Shown: positions 12,696 to 23,850 of the stretch, one piece after another
Position numbering within the stretch: position 1 is the stretch's first letter
Layout: each line of letters starts with the position of its first letter
Source: Ricordea florida
Lineage: Eukaryota; Cnidaria; Anthozoa; Corallimorpharia; Ricordeidae
NCBI GenBank assembly: GCA_949710005.1
Contig: OX453285.1
Coordinates: 5,021,132-5,085,131 of the forward strand
DNA: 64,000 bases
Reading direction: 5' to 3'
Program-made: the position numbers and the translations under genes
Notes under the pieces: generated by a model
The model's input: the letters and a program-made list of their open reading frames with translations, nothing else
The model's database searches: none
Told to the model about the DNA's origin: nothing

Positions 12696-12900
12696 ATGGC
12701 AAAGAAGTGGTCTTAGAGCCCTGCTCTGGTGGAGTCGATTATTGATTGCTTGAAGGAATATAAAAGCCTGCGTTAGTTCAATTCCACTGACTTCAATGCT
12801 GACAAAGTGAAATTATATGAAAAGACTTGGCAAATGATGGCTGCAAAACATGCTAGCACAAACTATTTTGGACTCTTACCAGTCTTCTGATGATCAAAGG
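12696..12900 (+). pseudogene. Decayed start of a Myb/MADF-like DNA-binding gene
   Basis: From the ATG at 12696 one frame reads MAKKWS, a stop, then SPALVESIIDCLKEYKSLR, a second stop, then FNSTDFNADKVKLYEKTWQM. The pattern of aromatic and aliphatic residues is that of an N-terminal Myb/SANT or MADF-type domain, which accompanies Harbinger transposases and many host factors. Two in-frame stops and a frameshift after about 60 codons show that it is dead. Confidence 0.4.
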
Positions 12901-13019
12901 CCAGCTATTGACCCAGGCAAAGAGGTCAACTTTTTTCTCATATGAACACTCAGTAAAGTTTTAATGCCAAATTTCTTTTCAACTATATTGGCTTCACTTA
13001 CATGTACAATCATTTTCCC

Positions 13020-13935
13020 TCTCTTCGGTAGTCAGTCTTTATGGACTGAACTGTTATCTGATGACAGAACCTAATTTTTTAAATTATTATTTTGTACTAA
13101 CTGGTTCTGTTTCTCTTGGGTAGTCAGTCCTTATGGACTGTTGTTATCTGATGACAGAACCTAACTTTTTTAAATTATTATTTTGTACTAACTGGTTCTG
13201 TTTCTCTTGGGTAGTCAGTCCTTATGGACTGTTGTTATCTGATGACAGAACCTAACTTTTTTAAATTATTATTTTGTACTAACTGGTTCTGTTTCTCTTG
13301 GGTAGTCAGTCCTTGTGGACTGTTGTTATCTGATGACAGAACCTAACTTTTTTAAATTATTATTTTGTACTAACTGGTTCTGTTTCTCTTGGGTAGTCAG
13401 TCCTTATGGACTGTTGTTATCTGATGACAGAACCTAACTTTTTTAAATTGTTATTTTGTACTAACTGGTTCTGTTTCTCTTGGGTAGTCAGTCCTTATGG
13501 ACTGTTGTTATCTGATGACAGAACCTAACTTTTTTAAATTATTATTTTGTACTAACTGGTTCTGTTTCTCTTGGGTAGTCAGTCCTTATGGACTGTTGTT
13601 ATCTGATGACAGAACCTAACTTTTTTAAATTATTATTTTGTACTAACTGGTTCTGTTTCTCTTGGGTAGTCAGTCCTTATGGACTGTTGTTATCTGATGA
13701 CAGAACCTAACTTTTTTAAATTATTATTTTGTACTAACTGGTTCTGTTTCTCTTGGGTAGTCAGTCCTTATGGACTGTTGTTATCTGATGACAGAACCTA
13801 ACTTTTTTAAATTATTATTTTGTACTAACTGGTTCTGTTTCTCTTGGGTAGTCAGTCCTTGTGGACTGTTGTTATCTGATGACAGAACCTAACTTTTTTA
13901 AATTATTATTTTGTACTAACAAGTTCTGTTTCTCT
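13020..13935. repeat. 91-bp minisatellite, about 10 copies
   Basis: Near-identical units with a period of 91 bp; tagtcagtcc starts at 13121, 13212, 13303, 13394, 13485, 13576, 13667, 13758 and 13849, with a slightly different first unit at 13029. Each unit contains the small inverted repeat agtcagtcc...ggactg and the pair acagaacc...ggttctgt. Unit-to-unit differences are only one or two bases (for example ccttgtgg against ccttatgg), so the array is young or homogenised. It lies wholly inside the transposon. Confidence 0.95.
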
Positions 13936-14779
13936 TGGATTTTCAGTTATATATGATGTACATCTCATTCTTTTATCACAATTAAAGCATTTTACTTTGA
14001 AATAAATCAGCAGTTCACTTGGAGCAAGCTCAACTTGATGATAATGACTTGGAAACATGAAATCTCAGGGTGAATTAACATCCTGTTGTTAGTGTTTGGG
14101 CAGAGATCTGGCCACCCTAAAAGTACTTTGAACTCTCTGCTGTCTGTGATGCTTATCTGGCATTTTGGGGTTGATTACTCTCAGCCATTCTGTTATCCCC
14201 AGATCTCTCTTCTTTAACAGTGCTTTGTTGTCCACTAACATTGGTAACTAAAATAAATTTTCATTTAAAAAGTAACTGTCAACATGACACAATTCCATGG
14301 AAACAGTGCAGTTGTTTTTTCGTACCAGTTTGACTATTACGTTTATTTCTTCCATCATGTCGTTTCACCTAACCTTGGTCAATTCATTTCATAATGCTAA
14401 ACTAACTTGACACCTTTCTTTTTTCTATTTCTGGGTATCAAATACAATTAAGACTTATTTAACTACTGTCTTTGCCTATATTATTTTAAGTTAGCTTTGG
14501 ATTCAAATAGATAGACGGAGGTAAATGTTGGGCGGCGCGAGACCCCTTTTGATTGCAATGATGTATTTTGACAATCATCGAATTGTATCGGCTCTTTGTT
14601 CTTCGTTTTCCGGAGTTCAGTTACAATCAAGCTCCAAAATAAGAATGTGCTTTTGATGACACAATCCACATTGCAGTGGACACTGAACACTCCATCTCTC
14701 TTGGAAATTTAGATTTAACTTCAGCTGATTTTTCGACGTACGTTCCTATGAGAAAATTATTGCTGTTGTGTAAGGCGTC
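13936..14779. other. Non-coding; possible 5' exon and acceptor of the kinase gene
   Basis: No independent gene is recognised. A plausible 3' splice site (atccacattgcag, ending near 14674) lies about 105 bp upstream of the kinase start codon, so the kinase transcript may have a spliced 5' leader. Confidence 0.3.
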
Positions 14780-15787
14780 ATGGCAAGAAACAAACGGAAA
14801 ACAGTGAAAGACAAAGACAATTTAAAAAAGATCAGAGAGGAAGCCCGAAAGAGGTGGAGAAACAAACGGACCGCTGTGAAAGCCCTAAAGAACTTGAACA
14901 AGGGGGTGATTACGGGAAAAAATGAACGCAAGGAAAGTAGTGCGTCCAGGGAGTTGCCTGAAGAAGCAGCCTGTAGAAACCCAGAGCTGAGCAATCAATC
15001 GCGGTCACTTTCCCGTGTGGCTTCGATGCACGTAAAAAAGATTTATCCATCTTTGATCGTAAGAACAGAGAAGTTTTTGGGCTGTGGGACATTTGGAAAC
15101 TGCTACCTCGCCTATTACAGGGATATCGTGGTGGCCGTGAAAGAACTCAGATCAAGAAAAGTTAGCCTGGAATGCCTGAAGAAGGAGGTGCGCCACGAGG
15201 TGAAAATGATTAATCATTTGGAAGATCACCGCGGTATTCCTCTTCTATTCAGTGTTGTAACCAAGAGCGAGCCCTTACGCCTCGTCACAAAATTTCACGG
15301 TCAGAAGGACAAAGGCCTCACGTTACATAGAGCCATGAGGAAGGAAAAATTAGACAAGCCATGTTGGCTTGGAATTCTTAAGAACATTCTTGAAGCTCTA
15401 GGACATATACACTCTTGTGGCATTCTACATAACGACCTTAAGAGCAACAACGTTATAATGGAACAGCGTGAGGGAGAATGGAATCCAGTAATTATAGATT
15501 TTGGGAAAGCACGCTTTGTATCTGATCCCAAGCCAGCCATGTCGTTGACAGCCTCTCAACAACAAGAATACAGAAAACGATATCCTCACGTCGCCCCAGA
15601 AATTGTAAGCGGACGTGGGCGACAAAGTGTCCTGTCGGACATCTTTTCGATTGGTAAAATTGTTGTGCTTGTATTAGATTTGCTACCTACAGCGACTGGG
15701 AGATCAATTAGGCTGGCGAAAAGAGCAATTTCGGAAGACCCTGTCAAACGCCCCTCGTTAATGGAACTGCTTGCCGGTCTTGATTAG
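14780..15787 (+). CDS. Single-exon protein kinase carried in the transposon
   Basis: A 335-residue intact frame. Residues 1-60 are highly basic (KRKTVKDKDNLKK, ARKRWRNKR), suggesting nuclear or nucleic-acid contact. A complete kinase fold follows: glycine loop GCGTFG at 101-106, VAVK with Lys121, catalytic HND at 217-219 followed by LKSNN (Asp219, Lys221, Asn224), DFG at 240-242, APE at 272-274, the structural Asp287, and Arg324 near the end. All residues needed for phosphotransfer are present, so an active enzyme is expected. The usual HRD arginine is replaced by Asn. An aataaa signal lies about 260 bp after the stop (near 16044). It sits between the minisatellite and the right end of the element, so it moves with the transposon. 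The substrate cannot be told from sequence; Ser/Thr specificity is suggested by the LKxxN loop. Confidence 0.9.
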   Translation: MARNKRKTVKDKDNLKKIREEARKRWRNKRTAVKALKNLNKGVITGKNERKESSASRELPEEAACRNPELSNQSRSLSRVASMHVKKIYPSLIVRTEKFLGCGTFGNCYLAYYRDIVVAVKELRSRKVSLECLKKEVRHEVKMINHLEDHRGIPLLFSVVTKSEPLRLVTKFHGQKDKGLTLHRAMRKEKLDKPCWLGILKNILEALGHIHSCGILHNDLKSNNVIMEQREGEWNPVIIDFGKARFVSDPKPAMSLTASQQQEYRKRYPHVAPEIVSGRGRQSVLSDIFSIGKIVVLVLDLLPTATGRSIRLAKRAISEDPVKRPSLMELLAGLD

Positions 15788-16043
15788 CATTTCCATCTTG
15801 AGCATGAGAATTCGCAGCGTTTCCGTTACAGTGATTGTAACTTTCTTGGGGTAATTTTTATTTATAATTTCGCCGTGTAGATTTTAGGCCTTCTAGCTAT
15901 GTCACAAATCCGGTTTTAAAATTTTAAACGTTTCTGTTGGAGGAATCGTAGGGTCTAGTATAAATACGGTAATTCAAATGTTAATTCATCTTAGATTTTA
16001 GGCCGTTGTTTTGCATTCTCGTCGGTACCACTTATCTTGTGGT

Positions 16044-16056
16044 TCTTTGTATCAAT
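16044..16056 (+). terminator. Polyadenylation signal of the kinase gene
   Basis: caataaaggcag follows the kinase stop codon by about 260 bp and is followed by a T-rich and then a TG-rich stretch (ttttttcttataatacatgtaccttgtgtg), the usual composition downstream of an animal poly(A) site. Confidence 0.5.
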
Positions 16057-16339
16057 AAAGGCAGTTTTTTCTTATAATACATGTACCTTGTGTGTTTTGC
16101 GCGATGGATAATGTGTTGTTTCTTCCAGTGTGGGAGTCGGTCACAAGGTGTTTTTTTTCTCGTTGTTCGCAAGCTGTAACTCAAACTGATTTTACTGAAA
16201 ACTATATAAAACTCAACCTTTTACACTGAGCCAAGCGGTTGTCGAGTTTTGTCATACTGCTGCTAAAATAAAAGATGCGTTTTTTTGACATTTATGTGCT
16301 TCCACTCGCTGCTAACAGGTATTTGGGAAGTAGTTCGGC

Positions 16340-16804
16340 CTACGATAACTTATAACTTAAAGACCTTTACGTAATCTTTATTTTTCTTTTCCATGGTTAA
16401 TTCGATATTTTCTCATTAGGCTTGTAATAACATACCTTTAAGTGCGCATTAAATGTTCTTAAATAAACGTCTAACACCCTTTAGAAAATTGGACCTTTAA
16501 GAACATTTAATGGTGTCTCTTAAAAAAAGAGCTCTGTTTAATAATGTTTAATTGCTAAATTAAAGCTTTTTAGCGTTCTCAGTATAATAAGTGAATATTT
16601 ACAGTGCCAACTTAAATGTATATAGGGTCACTAACGAGCGAATGTGATTAAAGAAACCCTAAAATTTCTTAAACGTAACTTAAAGGTTCATAAGGAATTT
16701 AAGAAATTTAAAAGGATTTAAGTCTAAACTTAAATATTTACAAAACATTTAAGTGACTTTTAATTTGCCCTTAAAAATTAGTAAATGTGTTATTTCATCC
16801 TGTG
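16340..16804. repeat. Right subterminal repeat region of the transposon
   Basis: Dense ttaaa/cttaaag/atttaag motifs in both orientations up to the terminus cctgtg at 16804, mirroring the left end. Confidence 0.6.
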
Positions 16805-16929
16805 GTATCTGTTTAAGATCTGTAACTCACAAGGAATAGTGTCCTCAGTTCACGCTGATATAGGTGCGTTCATTGCTCACAAGCGTAAATCTGTCCCCCT
16901 TAAATTTGCGGTTATTTAATCAGGTCTTC

Positions 16930-17450
16930 CAATTGCATTAAAGTAAACAGTCCAGTACTGTTCAGTTCGTTTCCAGAGAATGGTCACACTTCGTGGTTTG
17001 ACCTAAAAATGACAAATTTATAACCACACTGAAAAGTAAAAAAAGCAGTACCAAAGTATACAGTATTGTTCAGTAGCTTTTCAAAGAATGGTCACAATGC
17101 ATGGTTTGATCCACAGATTGAAAAGTTAGAACCACACTGTACAGTACAACAAACAGTACCACATAACAGTGCCGTTCAGTAGCTTTCGACAGAATGGTCA
17201 CACTGAATGGTTGGATCCACAGATGAAAAAGATAGAACCACACTATATAGTAAACCAAACAGTACCACAATACAGTACTGTTCAGTAGCTTTACAAAGAA
17301 TGGTCACACTGCATGGTTTGATCCACAGATGAAATAGTTAGAACCACACTGTATAGTAAACCAAACAGTACCACAGTACAGTACTGTTCAGTAGCTTTAC
17401 AAAGAATGGTCACACTGCATGGTTTGATCCACAGATGAAAAAGTTAGAAA
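16930..17450 (+). repeat. 106-bp tandem repeat array
   Basis: About five units of the same 106-bp repeat as at 5215-5925. The first units are diverged and the last two nearly match consensus. It lies at the same relative place in the duplicated locus as the array at 24860-25260. Confidence 0.85.
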
Positions 17451-19206
17451 GTTAAATCTAATCTAGGGCCCTGAATGTTGCGGTTCTTTCACTTGATCCT
17501 CCAGCTTATTGAGCCATAGCTTGAGTCTAAATGCCGAGCTGTTAGTTAATTGGTGCATTAAGGGTGCTTTGCCATTAGTAGCTAATACTCTATAGTTGAT
17601 TTTCAAAACTGCCTTCACTAGAATCCCTACACGGTACCTTGATTTAACAGTTTGGAGCGCCGGGTTAAAGATGATTGTAGCGATTCCAAACGCAAACGAA
17701 GCCAATTACAGAACACATCAATATAATTATATTAGGTCACCTGTCGACACTCCTAGGAATAAGGCGCAACCCAAAGAGAGATCACGAAACGAAGCGAAAC
17801 TATATTGCCGACGTATAGTTTGCGAAACAGCGCTTTAAGGACTCCATTAAGAAACCAGTCTTTGCATAAAACTATGTTCACGTTGCAATTTATTCCCTTA
17901 CAAACACCTTGTCCCTCTATTCCATGCTACTGTGTACTCTTTGATATTTCGAAAAATTTCTATGTTTTTCAATATATTTTTATTTTCGCTGTGTAGATTT
18001 ATTCTTAGCTTCTTTATGGCTGTGCCCGAACGTGACTGAATTTTCGGTGACAACTGTCCACCTTAAATTGGGTAAATCAAAGGAATTGATAAAGTAAGTT
18101 ATACCACCGTAAGGTAAAAGGGAGGTGCTGACGTTTCGAGCGTTGGCCCTTCGTCGGAGCGAATGAGGAAGGGCTAACGCTCGAAACGTCAGCACCTCCC
18201 TTTTACCTTACGGTGATATAACTTACTTAATCAATTCCTTTGATTTACCCAATTTTTTGTGTTTCAATTCCCCACCGACGCAGCACCAGTTTCGTTAGAA
18301 ACTATCGCCACAATAACTGTCAACCTTAGTCAGAGATAGGAATCTATAAATATGTAAATTCCTTGAGCCTTAGTATTTTTCGCCTCCTCAGTTATTAGCC
18401 CCTGAGTCTCTGAGTTCAGTAAAGCAGTTACATCCAGTAACTATCATTTTGTGCAGTGGCTCAGCAGCTATTAAACCGCTTTTACTGATTCAGATTCAGA
18501 TGTTCAGATTTCAGATTTTTCCTGTAAGCGGGCATCGTTAAACATTTGTTTGCATGCCTCTCAACAAATATATCACAAAAATTGCAGAAAAGCGAATATA
18601 AGTTGGTGACGCGTAGAGAGTTAGAAACCCTTGAGCGAAGTTTCAAAATAGGATTAAAGCTGTATGTCTCGGTGAAGCTCAGGTTTGTTCGGAAACACTT
18701 TGGCCAATTATTGCGCTTGTTCTAAGATTGTCCTTGTTTCATTGATAAACTAGATCTACAGCGGAATCACATTTTTTCACGACCTACAAACCGACAGATG
18801 CTACAAAAAATGTCAAAATCGACAAAATACGAAAAGAATTCCTGTAATTCTAAATAACGTGAGTACTTTACCTCCCATATGGGTTCTTTTGGCTGAATCA
18901 GAACCGGATGTTAGCATAGCTTATCTGCACTTATAAAATGATTGATCAAACTATCTGACATTGATTGCGGTTTGCGACTATTGAAAAACGAAAATGAGCC
19001 GTTTCAATTGCATTTGCTTGAGTTGCGGGTTTGAACTCGCCTGGGAAACTAAATGGAAATAAAACAGTTTCGCTGCAGATAACTCAACGTGTCAGCGAAT
19101 ATTCCGACAGAAAGATATCTAAAAGTACTTTGGAACTCATCAAGCCAAAGCGAATCCAATATTCAGTTCTTAATGGATAAACGAGCAGTAGTGGTTTCGT
19201 TTGCAG
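17451..19206. other. Upstream part of the transporter locus, duplicated at 25280-26290
   Basis: No gene is recognised. Long stretches match 25280-26290, for example cagcttattgagccatagct, cgacactcctaggaataagg, and the blocks beginning gtcagagatag and ccttgagccttagtattttt. This defines the tandem duplication. Copy 1 carries a foldback element (18065-18255) that copy 2 lacks. Unrecognised 5' exons of the transporter may lie here. Confidence 0.5.
18065..18255. repeat. Foldback MITE with long near-perfect arms
   Basis: The left arm begins aaattgggtaaatcaaagg and the right arm ends cctttgatttacccaattt. The arms are about 85 bp with few mismatches around a short spacer near 18165 (centre: gacgtttcgagcgttggccc on the left, and its inverse with one change on the right). 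The paralogous segment at 25880-25915 lacks it, so it inserted after the duplication. Confidence 0.85.
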
Positions 19207-22200
19207 GTGATACTTGCAGTATCATTAAAGCTCGCTGATGTTTGTCTGACGACATCCACTTTGATTTGCATGGGTCTGAGACTCTTACGTAACAAGGTCT
19301 TAAACGAGAAAGCCGGCTTAGAACAAATGTTCGACGCACTTTTCGTTGTAGGTACCCAGCTCACAGCAAGTCTCGGTTTCAAGGGTGAGAAAACAGAGAA
19401 AACAAGTGAGAAAACAATGGAGCCGACAACCAAAAAGAATGTACAAGGTGAAGTTGCCATTGACGTCAAAAGCCCTGAAAGCTACAATCTCACACCGCCT
19501 CAATCACCAACGCTGATTAACACGGGATCGCAAGCGTGTTCCATCGATAGCAAAGTGGATAACACAGGCAACGTAAGTTTTTATTCTTTTACGTATTTAT
19601 TTCCGGCTCGAAATCCGATGCGTGTATCTGTTTAAGATTTGTAGCTAACTAGGAATGGTGTCCTCAGTTCACGCTGATATATAGGCGCGTTCATTGCTCA
19701 CAAATGTAAATCTCAGTAGCGCATTGCACCGGTATTGCAAGGTCATGGTTCCAAATCCCTTTCAAGCCTGAATTTTTCTCAGGTCTCAGTTATCTTTGCA
19801 TTTGAACTGCTTAAGTAACTGACACAACTGCGACGAATGTCACTGAAAAATATCAAGCTTTCGTTGTGAAAAGGTGGTCGTTAAAGATGTTTCTTGGGGA
19901 TGAATGTCTTATCTTCTACTAATAAGAGTTTCAAGAGTAGACATGCTTTTACTTGCAAGTTAAACTATGAATCAGTGCACCAGACCCAAATCGTCCCGAA
20001 ACGTTTCGAGCCTTTCGAGTACGCACGCCTGGTTAGCTTAAGATTTCTAATCTGAACTTACTAGAAATTGATATAAACAGCACATGTGCTTGAAAGTGAC
20101 TATATAGCTGCAAAAAAAGACACAAAAGACAATCAATATATGGCTTCTGTTTTAGGATGACTCAGGGGAGAATTCTAGACCAAAGATGAGAAGAACCCCC
20201 AAGGAATGGCTGCAGAAGTACTTCTTAGAAGGTACGCAACGAATCGGTCGTGATTTCTTCTACCTAACGCGTTACCGTTTCAGAAAAATCCCCACACATC
20301 GACCGCTTTTAATTCCATTTTACGAACGCAAACTTAAGCCAGTTTTATTCACACCTATACGTACGTTTAATTTACGCAAGAGTTATGATTTATCTCTTAC
20401 TCGGGCGAGGCAGTCATTTAACAGTCCTCTGCTCTACTTCTATGTAGGTCAAGCTTTAAATTCCACGCAGACAGACGCGCTAGAAAAGCTCAGTCCTAAT
20501 GCCACATGGAGTGAGAAGCTTATGGTGAAGCATCGGATGTTGGTGGGAGTATTAATTCCATTCACGATTTGCCAAATGATTTGGTGGAGTTGCGCCATAA
20601 AATACGACTTTTGGTCACTGTTTCCTGACAGGTTTATCATAACCCTGGTCATGGTTTTTGGATCTGTATTCGGAGGTGAGAAAACTGCTTTTTAATTTGT
20701 TTTTTTTTTTTACTTCTAAGGATGGTTAACCACTTTAGCTCGAGTGCTTTTTTATTTAGCTTTGCCTCCTTAAATGGTTGGCTTAAGTCTACTCTTTCCC
20801 AATATAACCATTCTTTAGAAACCCCCTGAGCAGTAATGTAGTTTGGAACTGTTTGTTTCACTATATAGTGTCGTTCTAACTCTTTCATCTGTGGATCAAA
20901 CCATGCAGTGTGACCATTCTTTGGAAAGCTACTGTAGAACAGTATATTCCACCCTCGTAATATTTCCTTCACCTTAAAGTGTGGCTCAAAACCCATTTAG
21001 CGTTGACATCGTTCGTGCCTTAATAAAGGTAGAGTATCGGGGGAGCAAGGTTGGTGCAGTGTTGTAGATTAGGGTTGGCGCAGTGCTGAGAGCGCTCGCC
21101 TTCCACCAATGTGTCCCGGGTTCGATTCCCGAACACGGCGTCATATGTGGGCTGAGTTTGTTGGTTCTCTACTCTGCTCTGAGAGGTTTTTCTCCCGGTA
21201 TTACGGTTTTTCCCTCTCCAAAAAGAAACCAACATTTGACTTGATTTAATTTAATATAATTTGATTTCATTTCATTTGTGCTTTACAGTGTCCCCAATTA
21301 GTACGTCAGTGCTAGATACTCCAATAATGTTTATTATTATTATTATTATTATTATTATTTATCTTCCTTAATATGAAAATTTTGACTCAATTCTTTGAAA
21401 TTCCCTGTCAGGAATGACAAGTGAAGGTGGAGGTGCTGTGGCGTTTCCAGTTCTGACATTAGGTTTGTCACTCGACCCATCCATGGCACGTGACTTTTGC
21501 CTAATGGTTCAGTCTTGCGGTATGTCGGCAGCGACCTTCACCATTTTCTGGATGCGTGTTCAGCTCGAGTGGCATTCTATAGTTTTCGGCTTTCCGGGAG
21601 CCATTCTGGGAATTTCCATTGGTCTGCAGTTCATAGACCCGAAACTTAACCCAGTACAGAAGAAAATGGGTTTTGTTTGTGTCTGGTTCTCCTTCGCGTT
21701 CGCCCTTTTCCTCCTCAATCGGTACCACAAGCGTAAAACGTTCAAAACCATCCCAGAAGTCAGGCTGTGGAAGATCCTTATCCTGTTGGTGACAGGTTTC
21801 GTAGGTGGGATCTTTACTGCTATTGCAGGTAGCGGGGTAGACATCTGCGGCTTCAGTGTTCTGACACTTTTGTTCCGTGTGAGCGAGAAGACTGCCACGC
21901 CCACTTCCGTCGTTCTTATGGCGGGAACCTCGTTGGTTGGCGTCTACTGGCGTCAAGTAATGATGCAGGAAATCAGTGCAGAGGCTTACTACTACCTTGC
22001 AGTCTGCGTCCCAATCGTAGTGCTTGGAGCTCCTCTGGGATCTGTCTTTGGCAGCCATTTCCACCGGCAGGTTCTGGCAGGCCTGGTATATCTTATAGAT
22101 ACCGTTGCCTTGGTGAGCGCATTTGTCCTTGTACCACTGACCAAACCGCTGATCGGTGCATTGGTGGGTATCATCGTGTTCGGTTTCTTATTTTTTGGTT

Positions 22201-22427
22201 CAATTACCTACGCCGGACATAGGATCATGGAAGGAGTTGAAGAAACAAAAGAGACACTCGAGACAGTCGAGGTGGACAGAAGAGACGAGGTCTCCCAAAA
22301 GGATAAAGAGGCATACCGTGGAAACACAGCATCGATGTATTACAAGCCTGACGAGAGAAATAGCGACATCGATTTGGGACAGATTAACACCGGATTTTCC
22401 GTCGAAAATGAGAACACTCATCTGTAA
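19207..22427 (+). CDS. TauE/SafE-family membrane transporter (4 recognised exons)
   Basis: Coding exons 19207-19572, 20156-20231, 20448-20675 and 21412-22427. All have AG acceptors and GT donors (AAC/gtaagt, GAAG/gtacgc, GGAG/gtgaga) and phases that join exactly (0, 1, 1). The product is at least 560 residues. The last exon carries the family signature twice: a glycine-rich GGGAVAFPVLTL repeat near its start and IAGSGVDICGFSVLTLLFR about 140 residues later. Several hydrophobic spans and a charged cytoplasmic tail complete it. Family members move sulfite or small organosulfur anions across membranes; the substrate here is not shown. Exon A holds one hydrophobic span and a charged Lys/Thr-rich loop, and its 5' edge follows tttgcag, so a further 5' exon with the start codon is probably unrecognised. 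The locus is tandemly duplicated; the other copy is a pseudogene. Confidence 0.8.
20815..20960 (-). repeat. Inverted partial copy of the 106-bp repeat
   Basis: Read on the minus strand, about 1.4 units of the 106-bp repeat (cagtagctttccaaagaatg, actgcatggtttgatccaca). It lies in the intron between transporter exons C and D. Confidence 0.75.
21043..21360 (+). repeat. tRNA-derived SINE (intronic)
   Basis: The head has pol III promoter boxes (ggcgcagtgctgagagcg and gggttcgattcccg). A body follows (tgagtttgttggttctct, gtgctttacagtgt, agtacgtcagtgctagata) and the tail is an (att)n repeat at 21333-21358. The start of the tRNA-like head is partly duplicated. The same family recurs at 27655-27920. 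Confidence 0.85.
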
Positions 22428-22457
22428 CAGGAGGACCCCCGTATTACAGCGAAACTA

Positions 22458-22642
22458 AGGCCGGGTTCCTTTGATCTGATCCGCATCTGGATTTGTGATC
22501 CGAGATCCCAAGGATCACAGTGCGTCAAAGGAATCGATAAATCCTTCTCCAGAGTGTAATTATCTGTGCCTTTGATGTTTCGTGATGTCTGTGATCTCGG
22601 ATCACAAATCCTGATGCGGATCAGATTAAACGAACGCACCCT
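22458..22642. repeat. 185-bp MITE in the transporter 3' region
   Basis: Imperfect inverted repeats: gggttcctttgatctgatcc on the left, and gatgcggatcagattaaacg on the right, which is its approximate inverse. It starts about 30 bp after the transporter stop codon, with an identical placement and length (185 bp) in the duplicate copy at 29529-29713. Confidence 0.75.
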
Positions 22643-22719
22643 AACTAAAGCCGGAAAAACCGGGAACTTTTCACATTTAGTGTTAGTGGATTCAGCATTG
22701 ACTTAGAAAACAAAAAATA

Positions 22720-23195
22720 CAGTAAAAACCCGCATACAAGAACAGCCTATTTCGAGGTTCAGCCTGATTGGGTTCTTATATATCAGGTATTTTAGGTGAA
22801 ATCAGCCTGAAAGTGTTCTTAAGTGTTCTTGGTTTTTTACTTCTAAAAAACTGTAAGGAATTTACTAACTATGATGAAATACATAACTTTGAGAGAAAAT
22901 TAAACTTGACATTCATTTTATTGCATATTTTTCATGTAATTATAAGACTTTTAATTCCAAATACAGTTGTACATTTGCTATACACAGCAAGTGAAATTAC
23001 TAGCATTTATATTATACAGAGATCTTAGTGGAATACCACAGTAAAGCTACAGACACTGTTCTATTAAACTGAAAAGGGAAGAGTTTTTATATATATTTTC
23101 AGGCTGAATGTGTTCTTATATATATGCTCCTTTTTTTACCAAATTTCAGCCTGGGTGTTCTTAATCCACATGTTCTTGTATGCGGGTATTTACTG
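22720..23195. repeat. 476-bp Tc1/mariner-type MITE
   Basis: Inverted ends cagtaaaaacccgcatacaa and, read inward from 23195, cagtaaatacccgcatacaa, flanked by TA on both sides (22718-22719 and 23196-23197). CAGT ends with TA duplication are the mariner hallmark. No transposase is encoded. Confidence 0.8.
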
Positions 23196-23485
23196 TAACC
23201 CATAGCACTAGGTGAATTGAATGCTCATCACTAGTGACATTTAAAGGCAAAATGCAATTACTCAACTATATATCATGTAAACAAAATCATTAATTTAGAC
23301 AGTCATTTATGTCCTTATATATTTACATTATTTAGTCGCATTATACTCTGTTGTAACTTGAGATTATCAGAGTCGGGATGCCTGTGTAGAACGTGATAGC
23401 CTCGTGCTACATCCCATAATAATTCTGAGAAATAGTTTTGTTAGAATTTAGATTTCGAATAACATTTGGATCAGTTGGAATTCTG

Positions 23486-23850
23486 TATACTACACACTGT
23501 ATACTAAAACAATCAATACTACAGTACAGTACTGTTCAGTAGCTTTACAAAGATTTGTCAAACTGCATGGTTTCCTTAACAGATTAAAGGGTAGAGCGAC
23601 ACTGTATGGTAAAACCAAACAGTACCACAGTATAGTATTGTTCAGACGCACGGCATGGTTTCATTCATTGATGAAAGTTAGAACTACACTGTATCGTAAA
23701 ACAAACAGTATCACAGTATAGTACTGTTCAGTAGCTTTCTTAACAATGGTTACACTACATGGCTTGATCCACAAATGAAAAAGTAGGACCATGTTGTATA
23801 GTTAAATAAACAGGACCAAAGTACAGTGTTGTTCGATAGTTATTTTTTCG
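23486..23850 (+). repeat. Diverged 106-bp repeat array
   Basis: About three diverged units of the 106-bp repeat (cagtactgttcagtagcttt at about 23525, then progressively decayed copies). Confidence 0.75.

Larger units (their letters stand above)
6091..16804. mobile_element. 10.7-kb CACTA/EnSpm-like DNA transposon
   Basis: The two ends form imperfect terminal inverted repeats: cacagcacgaaataac at 6091 and, read inward from 16804, cacaggatgaaataac, with 20 of the first 25 positions identical. The insertion is flanked by gta at 6088-6090 and 16805-16807. Empty sites with a single gta occur in paralogous DNA at about 5095 and 19618 (cgtgtatctgtttaag), which supports both boundaries. Both ends carry dense short ttaaag/ctttaa repeats over about 450 bp, as in the subterminal repeats of CACTA elements. 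Established knowledge: CAC-starting termini with 3-bp duplications characterise the CMC/EnSpm group. Inside are a divergent gene pair, a minisatellite, a decayed Myb/MADF-like gene start and a protein kinase gene. I could not find a complete transposase catalytic domain, so this copy may be non-autonomous. Confidence 0.75.

Noticed and set aside
13020-13935. Regular repeats resembling a CRISPR array
   Set aside because: The units are contiguous 91-bp copies without unique spacers, in a eukaryotic context; this is a minisatellite.
21501-22064. 187-codon minus-strand frame
   Set aside because: It is the shadow of the transporter exon D, which has the recognised family motifs, splice phases and a paralogue preserving the plus-strand frame.
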